DNA of 64,000 nucleotides from Malania oleifera (lineage: Eukaryota > Streptophyta > Magnoliopsida > Santalales > Ximeniaceae). This document shows positions 1 to 11,339 of this stretch, in pieces. Under the pieces are notes generated by a model. That model saw only the letters and a program-made list of their open reading frames with translations. It was not told the DNA's origin and searched no databases. A program made the position numbers and the translations under genes. Position 1 is the first letter of the stretch. The number at the start of each line of letters is the position of its first letter. The DNA is taken from contig NC_080422.1 of NCBI RefSeq assembly GCF_029873635.1, forward strand, positions 662,001-726,000. Reading direction: 5' to 3'.

Positions 1-628
1 GTCATGATTTAACCCCTCATGACAGGGTTGTGCGGCCCAAAGGTGGGACCTATCCTGGCTGGCCGACCAGGGTAAGTCAACTGAACTCTGACAGTCTGAT
101 CGGCCCCCCCAATCCATATCTGATGGAGAGCCTGTGTCGACGTGGGCACGATCGACCTCATACCACTTACTATCTGAGTAAAGTGGTTGCATTCTGAACT
201 GAATATCTGTAGCTATGGTACCGTGCTCTGCTGTCTGATCCATCAGGGTCAGATACTGTATAGGTAACTGATATCTATAATATACTGTTTTTATTGTGGT
301 TTCTAAAATAACCATAACCCCATAGAATTTGTCTGAAATTATAAATAAATTGACTGAAAATCTGTTTTCTGTATAACTGAACTGCTATCTGAATATCTAT
401 ATATTGGGGCGTTATGGTACTGATAAACATGTTATTCTAGAATTATTGAAAATGCATATTTCTAAGTATATTGTTCACTGAAAAATTCGTCGTTCTATAT
501 GATATGAATATCATGGTATTTCTTTTAATGACTATAAATATGGTATTCACAAATTCTATAAATATAGTACTGTTTCTGTTATCGACTCAAGCCACACAAA
601 TACATACTAATATTATCAAGTTCTAGAA

Positions 629-670
<42 letters not shown>

Positions 671-1077
671 CCTGAATAATAATTTGATAAAAATATATAA
701 TTCATGCTGAAATCATAAAGGAGTTTCCTAACATAGCATGTTTCCCTTACCTGACTACTAGAAAGCCCCTATGGTATACTGGTCTAACACCCGCAGGGCT
801 TCCTACTCAACACCTTGAAAACAACATTCTCTAGAATAGAATATCATTGCCTCTTTGCCTACTTCATTTCCTACAACTGCCAAAAGGTCAAAAACTGACT
901 AAAAGACCTTACCTTGATTATGGGAAGAAATTCAACTCGATTCCACCGACGATCTACTTTGGTAAAATTGGAGAGAACTTTTCCAGGAGCGTCGTGGTGG
1001 CCTCAGGTAGTCAATCCGGTGACTGATGAAGCTGAAATCGAAGAAAGATAGAGGAGAGGGTAGGGAGAGAAAGAAAG

Positions 1078-1078
<1 letters not shown>

Positions 1079-1131
<53 letters not shown>
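1079..1131. repeat. (GA)n microsatellite inside LTR leader
   Basis: An almost perfect GA tract. On the LTR's own (minus) strand it is (CT)n, lying directly downstream of the TATA box, where the transcript leader should be. The same arrangement recurs in other gypsy LTRs here. Confidence 0.95.
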
Positions 1132-1135
<4 letters not shown>

Positions 1136-1179
1136 TTGCATTGTTTTTTCTGCGATTAAACTGAGTTTAGGGCTATTTA

Positions 1180-1420
1180 TACTGTGGGATTCATCGACGA
1201 TCCACGTCATCTCATCGACAAATCCTGTAGAAAGTTCGTCGACGAATCTGCCCCCTCGTCGACAAATTTCAGGCTTCCCAAAAATCCTCTCTTAGTATCT
1301 TCTCATCGAAGAAACCCCTGTGTTCATCAACGAGGTCTGGAAAAAATATCTTGGGTTATTATATCCAAAATGCAATGTCGTCGATGAACGCAAAGCATTC
1401 ATTGACGAAGTCTGTTGCCT
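1180..1420 (-). repeat. GTCGAC palindrome array of family A LTR
   Basis: Irregularly spaced copies of a palindrome close to TTCGTCGACGAA, for example around 1193-1200, 1236-1245, 1257-1266 and 1378-1386. Several are degraded to TCATCGACGA, as expected from CpG loss. The array ends just upstream of the minus-strand TATA box. Confidence 0.85.
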
Positions 1421-1489
1421 CCTTTTGTTCCTATTCCTATTTCCCTTTCTCTTTATTATTTAAATAACATTATTCTTTAGGTCGTTACA

Positions 1490-2567
1490 TGTTGTGCCTA
1501 TGAAAACTGTTGATTATGTTGAAATTCCCAAACTAGAAAATGAATTGAATGAGAATGACATGAATTTAATGAAAATAAATTTTGATGCCACGAACACTTT
1601 ATTGTAAGCCTTAGATACTGTCATCCTTCATGAAGTTATGGCATGTCAAAGTGCTAAAGAAATATGGGAAGCACTCGAAAAGAGGTATGGTGAAATTAAG
1701 TAAGAAAAAGCCACCACTCGAAGCAAGTCAAGCTCAAAGGATAATGGAGGAAATAATCAGTGCTTTATAGCCTTAACCGACGAAGAGGTAAATTCGTGTC
1801 CTTCTACTTCTTTAAATGATTCATGCAATGATTCTTGTAATAAATCTTATAATAGTTCATGTAGTGAATCTTGTAGTGAATCTGATGATGATTGTATGCC
1901 CACTTATGAGGAACTCAAAAGAGAATATATTAAAACTCATAAGTCTCTTGTTAAAGTACTTAAACACTATACTGTTTTGAAAAACAAAAATGAGGCATCA
2001 TTGAAAGAACTTAAATAGCAAATTCTTGTTGAAAGGGAAAATGATTTCAAAATAAAAATTTAGTAAACAAGAATGAAAAATTGGAAACGAGCTTAATGTC
2101 TTAAGATCTCAAATTTCAAGTGAGAATAAAAAAGGATCTTTTTATTTTATAACTTGAGAGTAAAGCAAACACAATGACCATTGAATTCATAAAATTACAA
2201 GGTGTTTGAAAAGGCTTAAAAGATTCAAAAACTGAAGGCTTAGAAAGAAAAATTGAGAACCAAGCCAAAATAATTCATACATTTAATAGGGGCAAAGAAA
2301 ACTTAGACAAGCTTCTAGGTTCACAAAAGATGACCTTAGACAAAGAAGGTATAGGTTATAATGTGATTAAAAATAGGAAAAGAAAGAAGCTATACATGGG
2401 GTACTTTGTAAGAGCATCAAAACACTATGCTAGTACCTTGTTCAGTCTGTATACTCACACCTCCTGCATCTTGTGTAAAAGGAAGGGGCACATAAAATTT
2501 GATTGCCCGTTTAAAAGGAAAGATGTGAAACCCAAACAGGTCTAGAGAGTCAAAGTAGTTCCTAGTC
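1490..2567 (+). pseudogene. Ty1/copia gag fragment with zinc knuckle
   Basis: Degraded gag of the copia type (UBN2-like, SIRE-lineage style). Reading the plus strand in shifting frames gives a segment containing ACQSAKEIWEALEKRYG (about 1640-1690). A Ser/Cys/Asp-rich linker with NDSCNDSC-type repeats follows (about 1800-1900), then a coiled, Lys-rich stretch. A retroviral-type zinc knuckle, CILCKRKGHIKFDC (Cys-x2-Cys-x4-His-x4-Cys), ends it near 2465-2508. Several in-frame stops and frameshifts make it non-functional. Protease, integrase and reverse transcriptase are absent. It is bounded by LTR A copies on both sides, so it looks like the older host sequence into which those LTRs inserted. 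Confidence 0.75.
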
Positions 2568-2645
2568 TGTAGTGACCCTAAGAATAATGGTATTTTAATA
2601 ATAAAGAGGGAGGAAAATGGAAACAGTAACAGAAGGAGGCAGCCG

Positions 2646-2910
2646 ACTTCGTCAACGAATGCTTTGTATTCATTGACGACATTGCATTTTGGAGGTGATA
2701 ATTCCAAGAAATTTCCCAGACCTCATCGACGAACACAGGGGTTTCGTCGACGAGGGTTCTTCAGGATCTCATCGACGAGGTCCCGCCTCGTCGACGAGAA
2801 GATACCGAGAAGGATTTTTGGAAGTCTAAAATTCGTTGACGAGGTGCAGGTTCATTGATGAACTCTTTACAGGTCTCGTTGACGAGGTGACATGGCTCAT
2901 CGACAAATCT
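2646..2910 (+). repeat. GTCGAC palindrome array of family A LTR
   Basis: About ten irregularly spaced 10-12 base palindromes related to TTCGTCGACGAA. Intact copies lie near 2741-2750 and 2788-2797; CpG-decayed versions such as TCATCGACGA and TCGTTGACGA fill the rest. Spacing is variable, so this is not a simple tandem repeat. It ends six bases before the TATA box. Confidence 0.9.
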
Positions 2911-2915
2911 CGTAG

Positions 2916-2924
2916 TATAAATAG
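2916..2924 (+). promoter_or_regulatory. LTR TATA box (family A)
   Basis: TATAAATAG directly after the palindrome array and before a CT-rich leader with 'ctctctcctctctctacgg' starting near 2967. This is the expected Pol II core promoter position in an LTR. Confidence 0.6.
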
Positions 2925-3332
2925 TGCTTAAACTCAGTTTTTATGCAGAAATTTCAACGAAGACTTTCTCTCTCCTCTCTCTACGGTCCCTCTCCCATTT
3001 TTCTTCGATTTTGTCCCCATCAGTCGCCAAATCGACAATCTGAGGCCACCACGATGCTCCTGGTAGAGTTCGCTTCAAGTGTGCTAGGGCGGATCGTCGG
3101 TGGGATCGAGTCGAATTTCTCCCCAAAATCAGGGTAAGGCCTATTAGTCAATTTTTGGCCTTCTGACAGTTGTAGGAAAAGAAATAATGATATTATGTTC
3201 TGACGAATGTGATTTTCAGGGTGTTGAGTGGAGAACCCTGCGGGTTTAAGACCAGTCATAGTAGGGGGATTTTAGTAGGAAATAGGTAAGGGAAATATGC
3301 TATGCTAGGTTATTCGAGTATGATTTCAGTAT

Positions 3333-3368
<36 letters not shown>

Positions 3369-4592
3369 TACCAGAGTATTATTCACAGAAGAGATTTATA
3401 CAGTTTATCAAGTATGATTAATACGTTTTAAAATTACTGTGTGGCTTGAGAATATAGATATAGTACAGAAACATGCTTTACATATCTTTTAGAGATATGT
3501 TTTTACAGAATATATAGACAGTGGATATGTTTTATAGCAATTATAGGATACCATGATTATACAGTTTATAGTACCATGACTTATAGTTTTACAGTTCTTT
3601 TCAGAAAATATAGTTGATACAGATTCAATTTATCACAGCGTCATGGTTTATACAGTCATTACAGAATCATGGTAAAACAGATAGTTATATATAAAGATGT
3701 ATTATAAAGTATCATACGCTATTTGACCATTATAGTTTACAGAGCACGGTATTGTAGCTACATACGGTATAGAGTGCAACCACCTATTCATATAATATGT
3801 GGTATAGCAGTCAATCATATAGAGCCCACGAGTGGACACGCTCCCCATCAGATATGGGTTGAGGAGGGCTGATCAGACTGATAGAGTATAGTGGTTTATT
3901 CCTGGTTGGCCAGCCAGGGTAGATCCTGCCTTTGGGCCGCACAACCCTGTCATGAGGGGTTAAATCATGACACACGGTTATCCACAGGGAAGTTTTCAGT
4001 TGCTCTTATGTATATACAGATTTACAGAGACAACAAATATACTTATATATATTAAAAGTATTTTTGAGTAGAAACCTAAAGTACAGATATGTTAAGCAAT
4101 ATGGAAAAGATGGTGGTTTGTATTACTTGTATTGTATTTACAGTTTCAGTTATACATGATTATATAGTAACAAATTTTCATAGTATTGTAACTCATTTGC
4201 CACACACTAGCAATAGCATATTTCGTCTTACTGAGCGTTGGCTCATCCCATTACTTTAACATTTTTCAGGTGATCTAAGTAGGCGAGCGGATCAGGCTCG
4301 CAGATAGAAGGGCCTCAGTATTGCCCTGATAATAAAGTGAGTATTTTTGGGAGTATTTTTGTATATCCCTAGCCCAGTTGAGGGTATTTTTGGGAAGCAA
4401 TCAAATATATATATTTTGAGAAACATTTTAACACTCTGTTATTGTATATAATAATGTATGGTTATGTTTATTTGATTTCCGCTTCTTGCTACATAGGTTG
4501 ATGGTTGGGTTTAATCCAGTTTGGTACCAGAGCATTATAAATGTTATAATATTAAAAAAAAAAAACCCTAAGTTAAATAGCAGGTCGTCACA

Positions 4593-5451
4593 TGGTCCCA
4601 ACCTATCGAGACTCAAAGATAGAAAAATGGCTTAGGTTATCAAGGAAGCAAACTACAAAGGATTATAGGGGGGGGGGGAACGGATTCTAATAGGAGTTAC
4701 ATAATCAAATAATTCATCCTTAGTTCCTAGGTTTAGGGGATAGTGATGACCAAAAGGCTAGGAAGTGGTCTATGCTTAAAATGTCAAATCTTATTATGTG
4801 CATATATATTATACAATATCATTATGTACTATGATCATTAGAAAATCTAGCCAATATGAAATCTCAAATAAAATATCCAGTCTAAACTTAACATGAATAT
4901 ATATCATAATGATTGGATAAAATATGAAAACAATGGCTATAGCATACTTGAATGAACTCTACTTCCAAATGGACTTGACATTCTTGCTTGGTAAATAATT
5001 CTAAATGCTTAACTCATGCTTAAAGATTAAACATCTTAAGTTAATCAACTGTTGTCCATTGCATAGAGATGAGTTTTAGGTTTCCATCCTATTCTATATA
5101 TCTTCAACCCTAATCTCATTAATCAAAATCCGGTCATCACTCTAGGTATAAGCACCAATGATAATAAATTCCATATCTATCTCAAGCTAATAAAAAGTCA
5201 TCCTCCTAGTAATAAAAATTAGAGGCATCCACTTGGGGATTGTTCCCTTTGAGTTCAAAATAAAAATCCTCAAATCTTGGTTCACCTATCTCCTCCATAG
5301 GAAATCTTTACCACACCATGATCACATTTGGTAAGGTTTCACCCATTCCTTGGTTCGTATCCTTGCTCTTCTATGTGATCATATCTGAAGGATACTTTCC
5401 ATTCTCTAAATAGCATTGTTCACAATATTCATAAACTTCTAAATGGTCTTT
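4593..5451. other. AT-rich stretch, mostly unassigned
   Basis: The first 80 or so bases may continue the broken copia gag in a frame reading VPTYRDSKIEKWL, but this is weak. A poly-G run lies at 4669-4678. The rest is AT-rich without a recognisable ORF or LTR end. It should hold the 5' LTR of the copia element whose primer-binding site is at 5477, but no sequence like that element's 3' LTR is visible here beyond its last 25 bases. Confidence 0.4.
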
Positions 5452-5476
5452 GCCCAAGCATATTTACTTCTTATCA

Positions 5477-5488
5477 TGGTATCAGAGC
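5477..5488 (+). other. Primer-binding site (tRNA-iMet), copia E
   Basis: TGGTATCAGAGC, perfect complement of the 3' end of initiator-Met tRNA, immediately after an LTR end reading 'cttcttatca'. The same terminal string ends the 3' LTR at 25448. Confidence 0.9.
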
Positions 5489-5526
5489 TATCAAACTCCA
5501 ACGAGAATTCGATCCTTACTTTTGAA

Positions 5527-6832
5527 ATGTCTTCTGCACCCACAAACAATCTGCTACCCACCATAGATGCTCCTTTGATTGCTTTAAAAATCACAACCCA
5601 AATCAATGAAAAACTCACTCCCTCCACATTTTCTCAATGGCACGCCCAATTTGAAGCTCTACTTATTGGCTACTATTTAATTGACTATGTTACCCGTGAT
5701 AAACCGTGTCCTCCCATTGGAAATTCCTTTGATTCTTCTCTTCAAAAAATCCATTGGGTAAGGTAGGATAAATTAATTCTCAGTTCCATCTTGCCTCCAC
5801 TTCATCCACCATAACTCCATTCATCTTCGCTGCTACCACATCCCGACAAGCATGGCAAAAGTTAAAAATGATGTCTGCCAGCAAATCATGGAGTCGTGCA
5901 ATGCAATTGAAGGAGGAACTCACATTAATCAGGAAGGACAATCATTTGATTCAAGACTATATGCACACCATTTCCATATCATCTTCAGGTACTCCCTCTA
6001 ATCATCCTTCAAATAATTACTTAGATTTTCCAGAAACTTCGTTATGCCCCTAAACCCAATTTTATGCATCACACTGAGGGTTCTTATCCATCTATGCACC
6101 AAGACATTACCTTGCCCCAATCTCACATGGAAATCTCACGAAATTCCCCTGTTCAGAGAGTCTTCCAACCAAAAAGAATTCATCCTATAGTTACTCGGTC
6201 AATGAATCAAATATATAAACCCAAACAATTTCATGCGGTCACAAAGCACCCAATTCCCGCTACTATTGAACCCGGTTGTGTGAGTCATTCACTCCATGAG
6301 CCTCACTGGAGACAAGCAATTTCTAAAGAGCTCACAGCTCTAATGAGACACGGCACATGGGATCTAGTCTTTCCACTTAAACAATGTACTCTTATAGGTT
6401 GCAAATGGGTGTTTCGGGTGAAACGAAAAGCGGATGATTCAATTGATCGCTTTAAGGAGAGACTTATAGCAAAGGGTTACAATCAATGACCGGGTTTGGA
6501 CTAAAAGGAAACTTTTAGTCCAGTGGCGATTCCAGCCACTATCATGATTGTTTTAATAGTTGCAGTGACACAAGGATGGTCCTTGAGACAACTTGATGTC
6601 AATAATGTATTCTTGCATGGTAAATTGATTGAGCATGTATACATGGTCCAATCTCGGGGCTTCAAAGATGAGACAAAACCTAACCATGTCTACAGGCTAA
6701 GGAAAGCAATTTATTTAAACAAGACCCATGAGCATGGTATTCAGCTTCAAAAGGAGCAATTCTAGATTTTGGTTTCCAAAATTCCAAGACTGACTCTTCC
6801 TCGTTCATTTACAAATCCAAATATGTTATTTG
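5527..6832 (+). pseudogene. Copia E gag and N-terminal reverse transcriptase
   Basis: Gag starts at the ATG at 5527 (MSSAPTNNLL...). It contains the copia gag pattern FSQWHAQFEALLIGYYLIDY at about residues 37-56, and runs to a stop at 5764. A second gag piece (about 5868-5990: SWSRAMQLKEELTLIRKDN) follows in another frame. From about 6064 the sequence is already the linker to reverse transcriptase. It has HWRQAISKELTAL, GCKWVFRVKRKADDSIDRFK and LIAKGYNQ up to 6486, then WSLRQLDVNNVFLHGKL (about 6568-6618), the RVT_2 block with the first catalytic Asp. Protease and integrase are missing between gag and RT. Stops and frameshifts are frequent. RT breaks off at the nested insertion and resumes at 24201. 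Confidence 0.85.
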
Positions 6833-7189
6833 TGTTGACTTTTTGACTCCAATCCCTAGTTTTGATAATGACAAACCACAAGGTTCTTTTGTGTGTATCC
6901 AGTGTTTAAGCAGGCTTGATATGTTAGCACACACATAAAGAGATTGAAAATGAAAGCTAGAAGAAACTCGAAGGACATGTACACCAGCTGGCATATTCCA
7001 AGGAAGTCACAAGAGTAAAGAAGATCGAAAACATTTAAATTTCACTTGTATTGCATTTAGTTTTTCTATTTGGTCTATAATAGTAAATAGGAAATGGTCT
7101 ATAATAATTAATGCATTACATGCATGATAAGGAGAAAAATGACTGAAATGCCCAAGGATGGCATGTTTGGTCAACTGAACTCAGTTATA

Positions 7190-7560
7190 CTGAGATCCTC
7201 GGTCGACCGAACCCCAATCGGGTCAACATCTTGACCACTTGGTTGACCGACCAGAATACAAGCCCTGGTCGACCGAACTTCCCTGGGTCAGCATATTGAC
7301 TTTTCGGTCGATCGACTAGAAAATGAACTCTAACACTCTGGTCGACCAAACATCCTCGAGAGAAGCCCCAACTACCTGATTGACCGAACTTCCTAGTTCA
7401 AAATCACCTAGTCGATCGAACCGCGCAGAATTGAAAAATCGCCCTTGAGACCCTTAGTCTAGTTGATTGAACTCTCAGTTCAAATTTCGCATGGTCGACT
7501 GAACTATATGACTTGGTCAACCGAAACTTAAGTTCGGTTGACCAGTGCTCTCGGGTTGGC
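7190..7560 (+). repeat. GGTCGACCGAA palindrome array in copia LTR D
   Basis: Roughly fourteen degenerate copies of GGTCGACCGAAC or its complement GTTCGGTCGACC at irregular spacing, for example near 7201, 7238, 7268, 7305 and 7340. The core is again GTCGAC, but with GG/CC flanks. It lies about 100 bases upstream of the LTR TATA box. Confidence 0.9.
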
Positions 7561-7663
7561 AAGAATAACTGAGGTTAAAACACGGTTAAAAACTTATTAA
7601 CCTCATTTAAACTTTTCCAAAAATCCCTAATATGTCCTTAACGGTCAGGTTTCCTAAGAAGTC

Positions 7664-7671
7664 TATATATA
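7664..7671 (+). promoter_or_regulatory. LTR TATA box (copia D)
   Basis: TATATATA followed by a C-run, downstream of the palindrome array. Position and context fit the U3/R boundary of an LTR. Confidence 0.5.
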
Positions 7672-8889
7672 CCCCCTTATAACTCAAAACTAGCAAGATG
7701 ATTAGTATCCAAATCCTCTCAAATTTTTTATCTCATTTTTCATCTTTCTAAGCTTATTTTTCATCCTCTCTTTGTTATTTATTCGAAAAATCTTTTTCAA
7801 GGGAGTATTCTTTATCTTGAGCATTTTATCTTTTGCAAATCATATTGCTTATACTCTCATATCTCATTCTTTTTAAAATCATTATCTTGAGAGTAAATTT
7901 AAAGTTTTTCTCCATATATTTCATTGATAAATATCTTTGGAGAAAACGTATAGCTAGCTTGTGGATCTCTACACATATACTGCAAAGATTTCCAAAAGCT
8001 CATTGTGTTTCATTGCAAATTTTTTTTTTTAGCTATAACCCTAGCTTCCCTTGAGTTATAATATTTGAATATCATTGTTGGGAAACTTTTTAAGGGTTCA
8101 AGATCTTTGAACATATTTATTGCATACTTTGTTTTAGATCAAAGATCATATATCATTGTGTTTGACAAAGATCATTTGAAGGGAAAAGCCCTAGCCTACA
8201 CCTTTTAATTGAAATATAGTTTTTGGAAAAAAAAATTTATTAGGGTTAATCTTTGAAGTGCATTTATCATAAATATCTTTATTCAAAGATTAGTTTGAGA
8301 AAATCACCATACTCACATTGAGTTTTAATTCATATCTTATATGAGTGCATTATTTGGTTAAGCATGTTGGTGCAAATTTGATTAAAGTAAGAAGCACTTT
8401 ACTTGTATGCAATTTATTGGTTAAATTTGTTGTAGTCCAAGCACGGGTATGAAGAGGGAGACTAACCTAGTTGAATAGTCCCGTACTGACTTAGACCCGG
8501 TTAGGAAAGCTAGGTGCATCATTCTAGTAAGGCGTGTTGGTTGGGGTCAGCCCCGCTAATTGACCAAATTGTAACTGGTGTCACTCTGCCCGTTAAGTGA
8601 ACTATTAGTTGAATCCTTAGGCTTGCGACCTAGAGGCGGGGACGTAGGCACAGTTGGCCGAACCCTGATAACATATCCTATGTCGACTCTTTCTTTCCCT
8701 ATACTCTTTATGTTTCTGCAATTTAATTTCTACACATATAAGTTTATATTAAAATTGTTAAATGAATGTTGTGCATGTTTTAAATATTTTAAAATGATTG
8801 GGAAATATTGAGTCTATTGAATTTGTTTCATATATTTGCTCAATATTATTTTGTTGGGGTATTGATATGTGCTTAGACGGACCCTAGAT

Positions 8890-10934
8890 TGAGTAATACT
8901 CTAATGACTTGAGAATTTAAATAATTAGAAAATATGATAAATAAAATGGATTAATGGATAATGAAGGAAAAAGGAAAGAAATTAGAAGGAAAAGAAGGCC
9001 TCGTCGACGAACATCCTGTATTCGTCGACGAGTGTCCTTTTAAGCTCGTCGACGAAGACTCTATAGCGCCTCGTCAACGAATTGACGTGCCTCATCGACG
9101 AAGTCCTACGTATAAAAAGGGCTTTTCTTCACTTTCTGCGTGAAATCTCACGAACTCTATCTCCTATCTCTCTCTAAAATGAAGCTCCAGCCTTCTCTCT
9201 TCGATTTTGGGTCGATTTTGACCGAGTTTGACGATCCGGAACTACCACAAGGTTTGTGGGATCATTCTCTTCAAGGCTGTAGGAGCTGATCATTGGGTTG
9301 TGAGGTTTGGGAAACATCCAAAAATCAGGGTAAGTGATTTATTTTAGGATTTTCTTAAGGAATGTTGTTATTTGGAGCCTAGGAAATAGTAAATAAGTAT
9401 TTTCTTTAAGATTCAAATTAATTGGAATTTATTTTAATTAAGTTAGGATTTTTAGATTCAGGGTTCAGGTGAACACCGTGTGGGTATCAGTTCGGGGATC
9501 CTACAGGCGTAATTGAAAGTCAGGTAAGAGGGAAATTTATATATTAAATCAATATTTTCATAAATTAAAAATGGATTATATGTTATTTAAGTATATATGT
9601 TTATATGTGGGCTTAAAATGCTAGCCATGAAATTTATGTTTTCTAAGCTTAGGATTGTTTATATAGTTATGTATATGTGAAAATAAATGAATGAAAGTGA
9701 AAATGTATTTTTCTAAGGAAGTAAGTAAGGAATGAAATGTATTTTTGGTATATAAATGTTAATTATGGGTTGGCTTATTTCGTAAGAAATGAATATGAAT
9801 TTTACTGCTAAAATTGTGTGGCATGAGATTCTGTGCAAATATATGTTAGATATATATGAGATGCAGATTAAGTAAGTAAATCTTATGAATAAAATATGAT
9901 ATGGACAATGATGCTTGTGTATTTTAAATGCAACCATGTAAATGTAAAACAGCTGAAAGACAACCATGTTAGCAGATCTAGCACACTTCTGTGTAGACTA
10001 ACTCATGGTAGCTAAAAGGAGCTGTGTTAGCAGATTCTTGCGTGTGGAAACTAACTGATGATGGCTAAAGACCAATTGTAGTACAAAGTAATGAAATGAA
10101 ATGTTATGCACGAAATGACAATGGAATTACAATGCAATGAAATGAAATGTGAAATGTGAACGATATGAACGGGAAAGAGTCACTTAAAGTGAAACGAAAA
10201 GCAAAGTTAAGTTATAAATAGGAATGAATGTGTATGAATGTATAATGACAGAAAAGAATGATGTATTACAATATTAGAAGTATGTATGTGCGTAGAACAT
10301 GTTACGATTGGGCAAATCGAACTCTTCGCCTGAGGGCTTGCTGAAAAAGGCTAGTGCACTAGTAGCTTTAGATGTGGTAGTACCTACATAGCGTACTAGG
10401 GCAGAGGAAACCTATTTGCATGGGCGGGTAGATTTCCCTATCTGTAGGGCCTTTGCTGATAAACTATTGTTGAATGCGTAAGTACGAGATTAATCTAACG
10501 CTTGAGGACTTACTGAGTAAGGTAAGTGCCCTGGTATGCTTTAGTTGTGACCTTAGGGTTACCTATGTAGAAGAGCATAGGGGTGCTACTTGTATGGGCG
10601 GGTAATCACCCCTATTCTTGTGTAATCTCGTGGGTTAAATCTATGCCTGTGGTTGATTAGGTTCATAGAATGATTTCAGAGTTATGTTAATGATTTGCAA
10701 ATGTAATTAAAATGATATCTATTTACCTCATGTTGGCCACACGTTGTTTTAATATGCATGTTTCTTCCCTTACTGAGATGTGTCTCACCCGAATATGAAT
10801 GTTTCTTTTCAGGACATCCTCGAGGTCAGGCTTAGGAGCTTGAGGGTATTTTTAGCATTTTTGATGACTATAAAAGAAAGGGTATATGTAGATACTATTT
10901 TGGGGATGTAAATATATAAATGTTTATTTTTATA
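8890..10934 (+). repeat. 5' LTR of element B, first part
   Basis: Aligns with the 3' LTR at 21721 onward over its full length. The start is slightly rearranged (TGAGTAATACTCTAATGAC against TGTAATCAC). It carries a shortened palindrome array (8999-9105), TATAAAAA at 9111-9118 and a long AT-rich tail with two 'tgagggcttgct'-type blocks near 10330 and 10500. Compared with the 3' LTR it lacks 86 bases at the junction near 9057. Confidence 0.85.
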
Positions 10935-11029
10935 TGTGACAACCCGAATAATAATGGGATTTAAATAATAAAGAGGAAAGGAAATGGAAATAGTGGTAGA
11001 AGGAATAACCGAGGGAAATTACTTGGGCC

Positions 11030-11215
11030 TCATGGACGAACACAGGGGATTGGTTGACGAGAGTATAAGAGGACCTCATCAACGAAGGCAAGATTCATCG
11101 ACGAGGAAATACCGAGAGAGGTTTTGAGCAGTCTGAATTTCGTTGACGAGGAGTGTGTTTCGTCGACGAAATTATTAAAGGACTCGTCGACGAGATGACG
11201 TGACTCATTGACGAA
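11030..11215 (+). repeat. GTCGAC palindrome array of element C 5' LTR
   Basis: Eight or so degenerate TCGTCGACGA copies, for example 11160-11170 and 11186-11195, with others decayed to TCATCGACGA or TCGTTGACGA. The array ends next to the TATA box. The 3' LTR carries the same array at 18121-18310. Confidence 0.88.
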
Positions 11216-11223
11216 TCCAGTCC

Positions 11224-11231
11224 TATAAATA
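11224..11231 (+). promoter_or_regulatory. LTR TATA box (element C)
   Basis: TATAAATA between the palindrome array and the (CT)n leader. In the 3' LTR the equivalent site has decayed to TATAAGTA near 18316. Confidence 0.6.
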
Positions 11232-11270
11232 ACAAAAACCCATATCTTAACTTCAAAATTAAGAAATCTC

Positions 11271-11336
<66 letters not shown>
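11271..11336 (+). repeat. (CT)n microsatellite in element C leader
   Basis: About 30 CT repeats directly downstream of the TATA box. The 3' LTR copy at about 18360-18384 has only about a dozen, showing length instability since insertion. Confidence 0.95.

Positions 11337-11339
<3 letters not shown>

Larger units (their letters stand above)
1..1489 (-). mobile_element. Gypsy family A LTR, minus strand, cut by window edge
   Basis: On the minus strand this begins TGTAACGACC at 1489 and matches, region by region, the plus-strand LTR at 2568-4592. Shared blocks include the palindrome array, TATA box, CT-rich leader, an AT microsatellite (about 634-669), and the block around 'accctgtcatgaggggtt' at the window edge. 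The last roughly 500 bases of the LTR lie outside the window. A TATAAATAG box reads on the minus strand at 1173-1181, followed in transcript direction by a (CT)n tract at 1079-1131. No coding region belongs to it. Whether it is a solo LTR or the start of an element cannot be decided. Confidence 0.85.
2568..4592 (+). mobile_element. Solo LTR, gypsy family A, plus strand
   Basis: A 2025-base LTR starting TGTAGTGACC and ending GGTCGTCACA. The flanking pentamers are TAGTC (2563-2567) and TGGTC (4593-4597), a four-of-five match that fits an aged target-site duplication. No PBS or coding sequence follows, so I read it as a solo LTR left by LTR-LTR recombination. It holds the palindrome array (2646-2910), a TATA box (2916-2924), an AT microsatellite near 3336-3366 and a long AT-rich 3' half. 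It interrupts the copia gag fragment just downstream of its zinc knuckle. Confidence 0.8.

Noticed and set aside
932..1295. Arg-Glu or Ser-Leu repeat proteins at GA/CT tracts (also near 29103-29287 and 49597-50276)
   Set aside because: These are translations of (GA)n/(CT)n microsatellites within LTR leaders or the B3 upstream region.
8895..8899. AATAC as the target-site duplication of element B (also at 24150-24154)
   Set aside because: It would put the LTR end at an A-rich string without CA, and would assign D-type sequence to B. TAGAT at 8885-8889 and 24119-24123 fits the TG start and the expected gggtgttac ending better.
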